Assembly (NCBI RefSeq): GCF_030719295.1
Contig: NZ_CP120997.1
Span: forward strand, 4,971,501 to 5,035,500
Origin: Streptomyces sp. Mut1
GTDB taxonomy: Bacteria; Actinomycetota; Actinomycetes; Streptomycetales; Streptomycetaceae
Reading direction: 5' to 3'
DNA length: 64,000 bases
Both the position numbers and the translations under genes were made by a program. This document shows positions 1 to 9,224 of this stretch, one piece after another; positions within the stretch are counted from its first letter, which is position 1; each line of letters starts with the position of its first letter. The notes under the pieces were generated by a model. The model made no database searches. It had not been told where the DNA came from and saw only the letters and a program-made list of their open reading frames with translations.

Positions 1-908
1 GTTACGAAGAAGACATCCGCGCGGTACTCGCGCCCCGCCTCGCCTACTTCGAGGCGGTCGCCCGCCACGAGCACGTCACCCGCGCCGCGCACGAACTGGG
101 CGTCCCGCAGTCCACGCTCTCGCGGGCCATGGTCCGGCTGGAACAGGACCTCGGCGTCGCCCTGTTCGCCCGCAAGGGCCGCACGGTCTCGCTCACCCCG
201 GCCGGCCGCACCTTCCTCGGCTCGGCCGAGCGCGCCCTCGCCGAGGTGGAGAAGGCCGCCGACTCGGTACGCGCCGACGCCGACCCCACCGCGGGCAGGG
301 TCGCCTTCGGCTTCCTCCACACGATGGGCTCCGAAACCGTCCCCGCCCTCATCCGCGCCTTCCGCGCCGACCACCCCCGGGTCCGCTTCCAACTCGTCCA
401 GAACTACGGCGAAGCCATGATCGAACGCCTCCGCGCGGGCGGCCTCGACCTCTGCCTCACCTCACCGGTCCCGGACGCCCCCGACCTCGTCACCCGCCGC
501 CTGGACGAACAACGCCTCCGACTGGTCGTCCCCGACGACCACCGCCTGGCCACCCGCCGCCGCATCCGCCTCGCCGAAGCCGCCGACGAAACCTTCGTCA
601 CCCTCGAACCCGGCTACGGCCTCCGCCGCATCACGGACGACCTCTGCACCGAGGCGGGCTTCGTCCCCCGCGTCGCGTTCGAGGGCGAGGAGGCGGAGAC
701 ACTGCGCGGCCTGGTCGCGGCGGGCCTGGGCGTGGCCCTGCTCCCGCCCCCGGCGGTGGCCCGGCCGGGGGTGGTGGAACTGACGGTGACGGCACCACGG
801 GCGGTACGCGAGATCGGGGTGGCCTGGCTGGACGGCCACCCGGACACGGCTCCGGTGGCGGCGTTCAAGAAGTTCCTGCTGGGGCGGCGGGGGAGCTTGT
901 TGGCATAG
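1..908 (+). CDS. LysR-family transcriptional regulator (5' end outside window)
   Basis: The reading frame is open from base 3, so the start codon lies before the window; about 301 residues are visible. The N-terminal winged helix-turn-helix is nearly complete: residues such as YFEAVARHEHVTRAAHELG and PQSTLSRAMVRLEQDLG form the LysR HTH, followed by LFARKGRTVSLTPAG. A periplasmic-binding-protein-like effector domain follows (GRVAFGFLHTMGS, then LDLCLTSPVPDAPDL). The family activates or represses genes in response to a small ligand. The target cannot be told, because the divergent neighbour is outside the window. The gene ends at a TAG about 220 bases before the first CRISPR-like repeat. Confidence 0.9.
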   Translation, partial: YEEDIRAVLAPRLAYFEAVARHEHVTRAAHELGVPQSTLSRAMVRLEQDLGVALFARKGRTVSLTPAGRTFLGSAERALAEVEKAADSVRADADPTAGRVAFGFLHTMGSETVPALIRAFRADHPRVRFQLVQNYGEAMIERLRAGGLDLCLTSPVPDAPDLVTRRLDEQRLRLVVPDDHRLATRRRIRLAEAADETFVTLEPGYGLRRITDDLCTEAGFVPRVAFEGEEAETLRGLVAAGLGVALLPPPAVARPGVVELTVTAPRAVREIGVAWLDGHPDTAPVAAFKKFLLGRRGSLLA

Positions 909-1128
909 GGGCGGGGTCTGTGGCTCCCACCCGCAGAGGTGCGGTGACGCGACAGCACCATACGGCGTTCGAGGCGCGTGGAGTGAAGCGCGATCCCTTC
1001 GCGGCCCGGCCCCTGACCCGAAGGCTTGGGGGCGGGCGGGTCCGGTGCGTGTTGCGGCCTGGGATTCTGCCTTGGTCCGGGTCTGCGCATGGTGCGGAGC
1101 GAATCACCGGAGACGCTGAGGCCCCGAC

Positions 1129-1206
1129 GGAACCATCCCCGCGTGTGCGGGGAGCAGTTGTGCGCGGCAGACTCGTCGGGGCCATCCCCGCTGTCGCGAG
1201 GAGCTT
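1129..1206 (-). repeat. Degenerate CRISPR repeats, detached old end of array 1
   Basis: Bases 1129-1157 match the 29-base array 1 repeat at 27 of 29 positions. Bases 1178-1206 are a poorer copy that keeps the GGG.CCATCCCCG start and the GGAGC near the end. Only 20 bases separate them, shorter than the normal 32-base spacer. They lie on the side away from the leader, where old, decayed repeats are expected. They are separated from the main array by a roughly 420-base insertion that carries a small gene. Confidence 0.75.
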
Positions 1207-1471
1207 ACTTACCTGCTCCGAGTATGCCTTGGATGACGGTCCGGGTGAATCGTGCCCCGTAGCGGCCGCTTGCCGATGCAAGAGTTCCGAGAAGAACGCA
1301 TGCGCCGAGTAACCGGGCTACTTCGTTGACGGATGCCCCTGCCAAGCTGAGGACCGTCCCGAGCGTGGCGATGACGCTCACCGTCACCGCTCGTGCCAGC
1401 GCTGCACACGAGTGTGCAGAGTAGTCGGCCTTTTGTGGTCTTCCCGCGATGGTTCGCTGAGTAATGTCCAT
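1205..1471 (-). CDS. Small membrane protein with a TTA codon, inside the CRISPR array tail
   Basis: An 88-residue ORF; I do not recognise a family. ATG at 1471 is preceded by CAGGA seven bases upstream. Two hydrophobic stretches (residues 24-46, VTVSVIATLGTVLSLAGA, and 52-66, VARLLGACVLLGTLA) suggest a two-helix membrane hairpin, followed by a basic tail. Codon 54 is TTA (bases 1310-1312), which in Streptomyces needs the bldA tRNA. Third-position GC is lower than in the cas genes, with AGA, CGA, GTA and CTT codons present. The TAA stop lies inside a degenerate CRISPR repeat. The gene sits between two fragments of one array and is flanked by a 14-base direct repeat (1165-1178 and 1536-1549). 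Acquisition by transfer is an inference, and translation is not proven. Confidence 0.5.
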   Translation of the reverse strand: MDITQRTIAGRPQKADYSAHSCAALARAVTVSVIATLGTVLSLAGASVNEVARLLGACVLLGTLASASGRYGARFTRTVIQGILGAGK

Positions 1472-1628
1472 CTTGATCCTGCCTGTCTGAGGGGTGCACG
1501 GTGTGCGCCGACGTGAGGCGAGATTAGGGAAGGATCGGCAGACTCGTCGTTCAATCAAGAGATTTCGGAGATTTCTCGCCAGTACATTGGCGTGATTGCT
1601 TGTTACGGAGCTGCTGAATCTGCGGAAG

Positions 1629-3489
1629 GGGGCCATTCCCGCGCGTGCAGGAAGCAGAAGTCGGACCGGTCCATCGAGCGGACGGTGCGTGGAACATCCC
1701 CGCGCGTGCGGGGAGCAGACCGGAACGGCGAAAACCGGTGCCGGCTGGTCGGGACCATCCCCGCGCGTGCGGGGAGCAGGGCCGCCCGGGTGGGGTCCGG
1801 GCGGCCGGCGGGGGACCATCCCCGCGCGTGCGGGGAGCAGCGCCGATCTCGCCCGGTACTTGCAGTGGCATGGGGACCATCCCCGCGCGTGCGGGGAGCA
1901 GAAGAGAACGTCATACACGTCCGCCCCAGGTGTGGGACCATCCCCGCGCGTGCGGGGAGCAGAGCTTCCCGCCGGACATGTCCAGCGCCCCGGCGGGACC
2001 ATCCCCGCGCGTGCGGGGAGCAGGCCTGGCAGGCCAGGAACACGGCGTTCATGATGGGACCATCCCCGCGCGTGCGGGGAGCAGGTCAACGGAACGGTTA
2101 CGCCGCCGGACATGCCGGGACCATCCCCGCGCGTGCGGGGAGCAGAGGTGATCTCCACCGAGTGGCCGCCGGTCTTGGGGACCATCCCCGCGCGTGCGGG
2201 GAGCAGGCAGTAGAGCGCCTGACAGGCGGCGGCATGGCGGGACCATCCCCGCGCGTGCGGGGAGCAGGGCACGATGCAGGATGCCTACCGCCGTACCCAG
2301 GGACCATCCCCGCGCGTGCGGGGAGCAGCTGCGGACGATCTCCGAGACCCGGATCTGCTCCGGGACCATCCCCGCGCGTGCGGGGAGCAGGCGATTCGGG
2401 CCGAGACGATGGACGGCTACCAGGGACCATCCCCGCGCGTGCGGGGAGCAGTGGGTCGGTGAAGACGGGCCGGAGCTGCTGGAGGGACCATCCCCGCGCG
2501 TGCGGGGAGCAGGCCGGCCCATGCTGCGGCACGACGGGAACCCAGGGACCATCCCCGCGCGTGCGGGGAGCAGTCACGAGAGACGAGACCGGCCGACCTA
2601 TCGAAGGGACCATCCCCGCGCGTGCGGGGAGCAGAGACGAATCGGAGCGATTACGTGTCTGGTTTCGGGACCATCCCCGCGCGTGCGGGGAGCAGATCTC
2701 GTTCAGCACGTGGTCCGGGGCCCCGTCGGGACCATCCCCGCGCGTGCGGGGAGCAGTAGACGAGGTGGTGCCAGACGCCGTCGGCCAGGGGACCATCCCC
2801 GCGCGTGCGGGGAGCAGCGCCGGCAACGGTGAGGGGGCGAATCCAGTCGAGGGACCATCCCCGCGCGTGCGGGGAGCAGGGCTGACTTTTACTCCCACAA
2901 CGGCACCGCGGAGGACCATCCCCGCGCGTGCGGGGAGCAGGAGCGGCTCCACCAGGGCAGCACGACTTCCAGGGGACCATCCCCGCGCGTGCGGGGAGCA
3001 GTGGGCGGGGAGGGGGATGAGCCGCAGGGGGCTGGGACCATCCCCGCGCGTGCGGGGAGCAGAGGCGGAGTGGAAGGCCGCGTGGATCGACGGTGGGACC
3101 ATCCCCGCGCGTGCGGGGAGCAGGACGACATCAACGGCGAAGGCCTTTCGGGGGAGGGACCATCCCCGCGCGTGCGGGGAGCAGGTGGTGGGGTCCACGA
3201 CCTGGAGGTCGACGCCGGGACCATCCCCGCGCGTGCGGGGAGCAGACCGAGACCGTAGAGGAGACCGTCTGATGGCCGGGACCATTCCCGCGCGTGCGGG
3301 GAGCAGGAGGACGGCGTCCGACCGGGCCCCCTCCGCCTGGGACCATCCCCGCGCGTGCGGGGAGCAGAGCGCCACCAGCGGCAGCGTCAGGGTCAGCAGG
3401 GGACCATCCCCGCGCGTGCGGGGAGCAGTTGCCCCCCGGTGGCTGTCACGGTTTGCACCGGGGACCATCCCCGCGCGTGCGGGGAGCAG
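1629..3489 (-). CRISPR. Type I-E CRISPR array 1 (31 repeats, 30 spacers), transcribed leftwards
   Basis: Thirty-one 29-base repeats on a 61-base period (32-base spacers, two of 33) start at 1629, 1690, 1751 and so on to 3461. On the + strand each repeat begins GGGACCATCCCC and ends GCGGGGAGCAG. The crRNA strand is therefore the minus strand, starting CTGCTCCCCGC, as expected for I-E repeats with the stem CCCCGC/GCGGGG. Most copies at the right end are identical. The copies at 1629 and 1690 carry two to four changes, and 2912 and 3278 carry one each. Decay is thus at the left, and the leader is at the right next to cas3. The spacer at 1780-1811 contains a 9-bp inverted repeat. Spacer targets need a database search. 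Confidence 0.98.
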
Positions 3490-3717
3490 ACTGCGCGACC
3501 TGCGACTTTACCCGGTGGGGGTGCGGTTTCTGACCACTTTCATGCAATCCGACATAACGCCCCCAAGGTATTTAGGTGGTCCAAGTTGCCCAACCCGGAG
3601 GGGCATTATCCATGTCCCTCGTCCCTCCCGTGCGGCATTCTCGCTAACCACCCTCGAATGTGCGCAACTTTCATCGTATGAACACTCCGCCCCTCCCACT
3701 TCCTATATCCATGACCC
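3490..3717. promoter_or_regulatory. Array 1 leader and cas operon promoter region
   Basis: This 228-base gap is more AT-rich than its surroundings and has no convincing ORF. Read leftwards, its last 53 bases match the last 53 bases before array 2 at 38 positions. The blocks TGAAAGTGGT (minus strand of 3533-3542) and GTAAAG.CGCAGGTC (minus strand of 3497-3511) are shared at identical distances from the first repeat. It should therefore hold the array 1 promoter and adaptation signal, plus the divergent promoter for cas3. I could not place a confident -35/-10 pair for cas3. Confidence 0.7.
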
Positions 3718-6660
3718 ATGACCACCGCAAGGCACGGCGCCGCCCGCCCCGGGCTCCACGCCAGGCTCACCACCACCGCCCGCACCGTGTGGGCCAAGCA
3801 TGATCGGGACTCCGACGGCTGGCTGCCGTTGTGGCGGCACATGGAGGACAGCGCCGCGATCGCGGGGCTGCTGTGGGACACGTGGTTGCCCGTCAACGTC
3901 AAGGGACTCATCAGCTCGGCGCTCCCCGGCGGACAACGCGACGGGAGGCGGCTCGCCGTCTGGCTGGCCGGGGCGCACGACATCGGGAAGGCGACGCCCG
4001 CCTTCGCCTGCCAGGTTGATCAGCTTGCCGATCGCATGCGTGATGCCGGGCTGGAGATGCGCTCGGCCAAAGCCCTCGGCCCGGACCGCAGGATCGCCCC
4101 GCACGGGCTCGCCGGCCAGGCGCTGTTGGGGGAGTGGCTGCGTGAGCGGCACGGCTGGGCGGTGAAGCAGACCGGGCAGTTCACCGTCGTCGTCGGCGGA
4201 CATCACGGCGTGCCGCCGGAGCCGGGTCAGATCGCCGCCCTGCACAAGCACGGGCACCTGCTGCGCAGCCCCGGGGCGAGCCGGGACGTCTGGCGGCGGG
4301 TGCAGGGCGAACTGCTCGACGCGTGTGCGGAGGAGTACCGCGTACAGGACCGGCTGGACGCCTGGCGGGACGTGCGGTTGCCGCAGACCGCGCAGGTGCT
4401 GCTCACCTCGCTTGTCATCGTCGCCGACTGGATCGCCAGCAACGCCGACCTCTTCCCGTACTTTCCGCAGGACGCCGCCCGCAGCGGTGCGGAGCGGGTG
4501 GCCGCCGCCTGGCGGGGTCTCGACCTGCCTGCCCCCTGGTCCCCGGACGAGCCCGTTGAGGACGCCCAGCAGCTCATCGCGTCCCGCTTCGGCCTTCCGG
4601 AGGGTGCGAAGGCCCGGCCTGTGCAGGAGGCCGCCGTCGAACTGGCTCGTTCCATGGGCGAGCCAGGGCTGATGGTGATCGAGGCGCCCATGGGCGAGGG
4701 CAAGACCGAGGCCGCTCTCGCCGTCGCCGAGGTCTTCGCCGCCCGCTCCGGGGCAGGCGGCGCCTTCTTCGCTCTTCCCACCATGGCCACGGGCAACGCC
4801 ATGTTTCCCCGTCTCCTGGACTGGATCGCACGGCTCCCGTCCGCCCGGGGCGCCCAGCAATCCGTACTCCTCGCCCACTCCAAGGCCGCACTGAACGAGG
4901 ACTTCGCTGAGCTGATGCGGGACAGCGGTCAACGGATCGTCGCCGTCGACCTCGACGCTCCGCAGGCGCCGCGCTGGCGTCCCCGTGACACGAAACACGC
5001 GGCTCGCACCGAACTCGTCGCGCACGCCTGGCTGCGGGGACGCAAGAAGGCCATGCTGTCGTCCTTCGTCGCCGGGACCATCGACCAGCTCCTCTTCGCC
5101 GGCCTCAAGAGCCGTCACCTGGCGATGCGTCACCTGGCGGTGGTGGGGAAGGTCGTTGTCATTGACGAGGCGCACGCCTACGACACCTACATGAGTGTGT
5201 ACCTCGATCGCGTGCTGGCCTGGCTCGGCGCGTACCGGGTGCCTGTCGTGATCCTGTCCGCGACCCTTCCCGCCCGCAGACGACGCGAGCTCGTGGAGGC
5301 GTACTCCGGCGCGGAGATCCAAGCGAGCGATGTCCAGCCGGCGTTCGAGGAGGTCGCCGAGGTCACCGCCTATCCCTTGCTGACCGCTGTGGGTCACGGC
5401 CGTCCGCCGGTCGTGCGGAGCCCCGATGCCTCCGGCCGCGGAACGGACGTCGTACTCGAACGGATCGAAGACGACGTCGATGCCCTCGTCGGACGGCTCG
5501 CCCACGAGCTGGAAGGGGGTGGCTGCGCACTCGTCGTACGCAACACCGTCAAGCGAGTGCTGGAGACCGCGAAGGCGCTCAGAAGGATGTTCGGCGACGA
5601 GCACGTCACGGTCGCGCACTCGTGCTTCATCGACGTCGACCGGGCGGCAAAGGACGCGGACCTTCTCAAACGCTTCGGTCCTCCGGGCAAGGCGGACGGA
5701 CGTCCGGCCGGACCGCACATCGTCGTGGCCAGCCAAGTGGCGGAGCAGTCCCTTGATGTCGACTTCGATCTGCTCGTCACCGACCTCTGCCCGGTCGACC
5801 TCCTGCTCCAGCGCATGGGCCGCCTGCACAGGCACATGCGCGGCGCGGGCCAGCAGGACCGCCCCGAGCGGCTGCGTCGCGCGCGCTGCCTGGTCACCGG
5901 CGCCGACTGGGACGCCGACGTGCCCGTACCCGTACGGGGGTCGGTTGCCGTGTACGGGGCGTACACGCTCCTTCGGTCGGCCACCGCCCTTCTGCCGCAC
6001 TTCGAGCAGGGGGAGGCGCGCCCCGTACGGCTGCCCGACGACATCAGCCCTCTCGTTCAGGCCGCGTACGCGGACGACGCCGACTGCCCCGACGGCTGGG
6101 CGGACGCGATGGCCGATGCGCGCGACCGCTACGAGCAGCACCGCGCGGACCAGGCCGAGCGTGCGGCCGTGTTCCGGCTCGGAAAAGTGGGCAAGGCGGG
6201 CAGGCCGCTGTTCGGGTGGGTCGCGGCGGGGGTGGGCGACGCGGACGACAGCCTGGCCGGGCGCGCTCAGGTCCGCGACAGCAGGGAGAGCTTGGAGGTC
6301 GTCGTGGTCCAGCGGCGGGATGACGGGACGCTGGTAACGGTTCCGTGGCTCGCTCCCGACCGGCGCGGCAATCCGCTCGGAGGGCTGGACCTGCCCCTGG
6401 ACCAGGTGCCGACCCGGCAGGCCGCGCGTGCGGCGGCGAGTTGTGGCTTGAGGTTGCCGATCCAGTTCTCGTACGCCGACGTCATGGAGCGGGCAATCGC
6501 CGAGCTGGAGGAACTGTATGTACCCGCTTGGCAGGTGAAGGAAAGCCAGTGGCTCTCCGGCCAGCTGATTCTCGCGCTGGACGAGGATTGTCAGACCCAC
6601 CTGGCAGGCTTTTCCCTGAGCTACAGCGAGAGCGACGGCCTTGAGGTGACCCGTGCCTGA
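3718..6660 (+). CDS. cas3: CRISPR-associated nuclease-helicase Cas3, type I-E
   Basis: 980 residues, normal for a single-chain I-E Cas3. The N-terminal HD nuclease shows AGAHDIGKATPAF with His87-Asp88 and a second metal-site stretch, VVGGHHGVPP, near residue 160. The superfamily 2 helicase follows: Walker A GEGKT near 326-330, DEAH at 483-486 (VVVIDEAHAYD), the SAT motif in VILSATLPARRR, and a C-terminal QRMGRLHRH motif VI. Cas3 is recruited by Cascade after target recognition and unwinds and degrades the DNA. It is the first gene of the operon and overlaps cas8e by 8 bases. ATG 3718 is used; an upstream ATG at 3711 is out of frame. Confidence 0.97.
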   Translation: MTTARHGAARPGLHARLTTTARTVWAKHDRDSDGWLPLWRHMEDSAAIAGLLWDTWLPVNVKGLISSALPGGQRDGRRLAVWLAGAHDIGKATPAFACQVDQLADRMRDAGLEMRSAKALGPDRRIAPHGLAGQALLGEWLRERHGWAVKQTGQFTVVVGGHHGVPPEPGQIAALHKHGHLLRSPGASRDVWRRVQGELLDACAEEYRVQDRLDAWRDVRLPQTAQVLLTSLVIVADWIASNADLFPYFPQDAARSGAERVAAAWRGLDLPAPWSPDEPVEDAQQLIASRFGLPEGAKARPVQEAAVELARSMGEPGLMVIEAPMGEGKTEAALAVAEVFAARSGAGGAFFALPTMATGNAMFPRLLDWIARLPSARGAQQSVLLAHSKAALNEDFAELMRDSGQRIVAVDLDAPQAPRWRPRDTKHAARTELVAHAWLRGRKKAMLSSFVAGTIDQLLFAGLKSRHLAMRHLAVVGKVVVIDEAHAYDTYMSVYLDRVLAWLGAYRVPVVILSATLPARRRRELVEAYSGAEIQASDVQPAFEEVAEVTAYPLLTAVGHGRPPVVRSPDASGRGTDVVLERIEDDVDALVGRLAHELEGGGCALVVRNTVKRVLETAKALRRMFGDEHVTVAHSCFIDVDRAAKDADLLKRFGPPGKADGRPAGPHIVVASQVAEQSLDVDFDLLVTDLCPVDLLLQRMGRLHRHMRGAGQQDRPERLRRARCLVTGADWDADVPVPVRGSVAVYGAYTLLRSATALLPHFEQGEARPVRLPDDISPLVQAAYADDADCPDGWADAMADARDRYEQHRADQAERAAVFRLGKVGKAGRPLFGWVAAGVGDADDSLAGRAQVRDSRESLEVVVVQRRDDGTLVTVPWLAPDRRGNPLGGLDLPLDQVPTRQAARAAASCGLRLPIQFSYADVMERAIAELEELYVPAWQVKESQWLSGQLILALDEDCQTHLAGFSLSYSESDGLEVTRA

Positions 6661-8395
6661 AACTGATGAAAACGCGACCCTTGCGCTGTCGTTCGATCTC
6701 ACTGCGGATCCTTGGATTCTGGTTTTAGGTCAGGGCGGCGAACATGGTGAGCTCTCGCTGCGGCAGGTCTTCGACCAGGCGCATGGCCTGCGCCGGCTCG
6801 TCGGAGACCTGCCCACCCAGGAATTCGCCCTGCTGCGGCTCCTGCTCGCCGTCGCGCACGACGCACTCGGCGGACCACGGGACGTCGAACACTGGGCGGA
6901 ACTGTGGGCCGACGACGACTGTTTCGCGCCGGTCGGGGCCTACCTCGATGAACATCACCGCCGATTCGGCCTCTTCGACGACCGTACGCCGTTCTTCCAG
7001 GTGGCCGGACTGCACACAGCGAAGGGCGAGGTCTCGTCCCTGAACCGGATCGTTGCCGACGTGCCCAACGGGGCACCCTTCTTCAGCTCCCGTATGCCGG
7101 CTGTCGACCGGCTGACGTATGCGGAAGCCGCCCGATGGGTCGTGCACGCGCACGCGTACGACACGTCCGGCATCAAGACCGGTGTTGTGGGCGACAGCCG
7201 GGTCAAGGGCGGCCGGGTCTACCCGCTCGGGGTCGGCTGGGCAGGCAATCTGGGAGGAGTCTTCGCCGAAGGACGCACGCTGCGCGAAACCCTCCTGCTC
7301 AACATGGTGGCGCCCGCGGACACCGTCGGCCTCAGCGACTGGGACGCCGGTGACGACCTTCCCGCCTGGCGACGCGATGCGTGCGGACCCGGCGCGGAGC
7401 CCGTACGCCGCCCCACCGGCGTCCGCGACCTCTACACCTGGCAGAGCCGGCGCCTCCTCCTCCACGCGGACGGCGACGGCGTACACGGCGTGGTGCTCGG
7501 TTACGGTGACCCGCTCACCGCCCGCAACAAGCACGGCTGCGAGCCGATGACCGCGTGGCGGCGCAGCAAGACGCAGGAGAAGAAGCACGGCGAGTCGACT
7601 GCCTACATGCCCCGCGAGCACGATCCGGCCCGCTCGGCGTGGCGAGGGCTCGCTTCCCTGATCGCGAACAGGGGCGCACCGGCACAGGGTGCGGAAGCCG
7701 CGGACTACCTGCCGCCCAGGCTCTTCGAGTGGATCTCCCAGCTCGTGACGAGCGACGAGCTGGATGAGGACTTCCTGGTCAGGGCGCACATCGTCGGAGC
7801 CCGGTTCGGGACGCAGCAGTCGGTGATCGACGAGGTCGTCGACGACCACGTGTCCATGGCGGTGGTCCTGCTCCATGAGCGCAAGAGCGAGTACGCGGAG
7901 CAGGCGATCAGCGCCGTCACCGACGCCGAGGAGGCCGTCACCGCGCTCGGTGACCTCGCGACGAACCTCGCCCGTGCCGCCGGCACCGACAGCGAGGGGC
8001 CCAGGGCCACGGCGCGCGACTCGGGGTTCCACGTGCTGGGCACCCACTACCGGACTTGGCTCGCCGCTCTGGACGGCAGCGCAGACCCGTACGCGGCACG
8101 GGCCGAGTGGCAGCGGCAGGTACACCGAATCGTGGGCGGACTCGGGGACGGCCTCATCGACCGGGCCGGCGATGCCGCTTGGCAGGGCCGGGTCATCACG
8201 GTCAAGTCGCGCACGGAATGGCTGAACGCCGGCCTCGCCGACAACTGGTTCCGCTACCGCCTCGGCACCTGCCTGGGCCATCCCCGGGATTCCGGCCAAC
8301 CGACGGACACAGGCGGCGAATCAGAAGCCACCGTGCCTGCCGCCGCCATGTCCGCTTCGGCCGCTGCCGCACCCGTCACTGAGGGGCACGTATGA
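6653..8395 (+). CDS. casA: Cascade large subunit Cas8e (Cse1/CasA)
   Basis: 580 residues from GTG 6653, which overlaps the cas3 stop. The N-terminal LTADPWILV, the region around RTPFFQVAGLHTAKGEVSS and the AARWVVHAHAYDTSGIKTG block are typical of Cse1. The protein recognises the PAM, opens the target and recruits Cas3. Identification rests on these blocks and on position between cas3 and cse2. Codon 25 is TTA (6725-6727), in a gene otherwise rich in CTG/CTC, so translation should depend on bldA tRNA in Streptomyces. The C-terminus ends in an Ala/Ser-rich tail. The stop overlaps the cse2 ATG by 4 bases (ATGA), suggesting translational coupling. Confidence 0.96.
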   Translation: MPETDENATLALSFDLTADPWILVLGQGGEHGELSLRQVFDQAHGLRRLVGDLPTQEFALLRLLLAVAHDALGGPRDVEHWAELWADDDCFAPVGAYLDEHHRRFGLFDDRTPFFQVAGLHTAKGEVSSLNRIVADVPNGAPFFSSRMPAVDRLTYAEAARWVVHAHAYDTSGIKTGVVGDSRVKGGRVYPLGVGWAGNLGGVFAEGRTLRETLLLNMVAPADTVGLSDWDAGDDLPAWRRDACGPGAEPVRRPTGVRDLYTWQSRRLLLHADGDGVHGVVLGYGDPLTARNKHGCEPMTAWRRSKTQEKKHGESTAYMPREHDPARSAWRGLASLIANRGAPAQGAEAADYLPPRLFEWISQLVTSDELDEDFLVRAHIVGARFGTQQSVIDEVVDDHVSMAVVLLHERKSEYAEQAISAVTDAEEAVTALGDLATNLARAAGTDSEGPRATARDSGFHVLGTHYRTWLAALDGSADPYAARAEWQRQVHRIVGGLGDGLIDRAGDAAWQGRVITVKSRTEWLNAGLADNWFRYRLGTCLGHPRDSGQPTDTGGESEATVPAAAMSASAAAAPVTEGHV

Positions 8396-9078
8396 CGACG
8401 ACCATCATTCCGCTTTCGCCTCGCAAGCGAGTTGAAGAGCTCGCCGCCGAGCGCATCGCCGTGTACCAACGCGGATATCTGGCCGACGAGTCGAGCGCCG
8501 TCGCGGCTCTCGCGAGGTTGCGCAGAGGTGCCGGGCAGAAGCCGGAGCGGTTGCCCGACCTGTGGAACCTTGTCGACACCTCACCCCTGCACGTCCGGCG
8601 CGAGGACGCTCGTGAACTGAGCGAGACCGAGCTCGAACACGCGGAGAACGCCCTCCACACGGCTCTCACCCTATGGGCGTTGCATCAGCAGTCCCGCCGC
8701 GACGCGGGCATGCACCAAAGGGACGGCCGCGGGAAACCACGCGGGGTGGGTGCCGCTGTGCGTCGCATGATGAAGCGGGACGAGATCGACGAGCCGCTCC
8801 GTAAGCGGCTGGTCCGGGCCGGAACCGCGCCGGACCTGCCCACCCTCGGGCAGCGCTTGAGAGACATCGTTCTGCTGCTGCGCCGCGAGCAGTTCTCCCT
8901 CGACTACGCGCTGCTCGCCGGCCAGCTCTACGCGTGGCAGTGGCCGGACGGCCCCGACCATGTGCGCAGGGAATGGGGACGCTCGTTCCACGCCTGGCAG
9001 GGGGAGGAGCCGAGCGACGGCCACGGGCCGGGTGGCGACGAGCCGGCAGGCGGCGAACAAGCCGCCGCCGGGCTGTAG
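8392..9078 (+). CDS. casB: Cascade small subunit Cse2 (CasB)
   Basis: 228 residues, largely helical, starting at ATG 8392 in an ATGA overlap with cas8e. Features in keeping with Cse2 are the RRGAGQKPERLPDLWNLV segment, HALTLWALHQQSR, and the basic KPRGVGAAVRRMMKRD and RRLRDIVLLLRREQ-like helices. Cse2 dimers line the crRNA-target hybrid in Cascade. The C-terminal 30 residues are rich in Gly, Glu and Asp and look like a disordered tail, making the protein longer than the E. coli homologue (about 160 residues). A 146-base gap to cas7e follows, the only real gap in the operon. Confidence 0.93.
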   Translation: MTTTIIPLSPRKRVEELAAERIAVYQRGYLADESSAVAALARLRRGAGQKPERLPDLWNLVDTSPLHVRREDARELSETELEHAENALHTALTLWALHQQSRRDAGMHQRDGRGKPRGVGAAVRRMMKRDEIDEPLRKRLVRAGTAPDLPTLGQRLRDIVLLLRREQFSLDYALLAGQLYAWQWPDGPDHVRREWGRSFHAWQGEEPSDGHGPGGDEPAGGEQAAAGL

Positions 9079-9224
9079 ACCCCCGCTGGGCGCCGGCCGC
9101 CGCTCGTCCGAGCCATCCGCGGAACAGCACCGGCACCGGCATCAGCACCCGCCTCCGAACAACAACCGATGGCCCGCCGGCCTCGGCAGCCTCCACACAC
9201 CAGCCAGTACGACAAGGACGCCTC

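Noticed and set aside
920..1312. 130-codon frame between the LysR gene and the array
   Set aside because: It runs through degenerate CRISPR repeats, has no ribosome site and no recognisable protein feature.
1780..1811. Inverted repeat within a spacer as a functional RNA
   Set aside because: A 9-bp repeat inside one spacer most likely reflects the captured phage or plasmid sequence, such as a terminator.
1592..3721. Long open frames through CRISPR array 1 on both strands (for example a 709-codon frame)
   Set aside because: The period of 61 bases and lack of stops in GC-rich repeats create open frames. The translated products are repeats of the same short peptide with random spacers, so they are not genes.
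3703..6702. 999-codon frame antisense to cas3
   Set aside because: It mirrors the third-position GC bias of cas3, has no family motif, and cas3 shows all catalytic motifs in the sense frame.
8934..9224. Upstream extension of cas7e to ATG 8934
   Set aside because: It would overlap cse2 by 145 bases and lacks Cas7 similarity; GTG 9225 has a ribosome site and begins with the family N-terminus.
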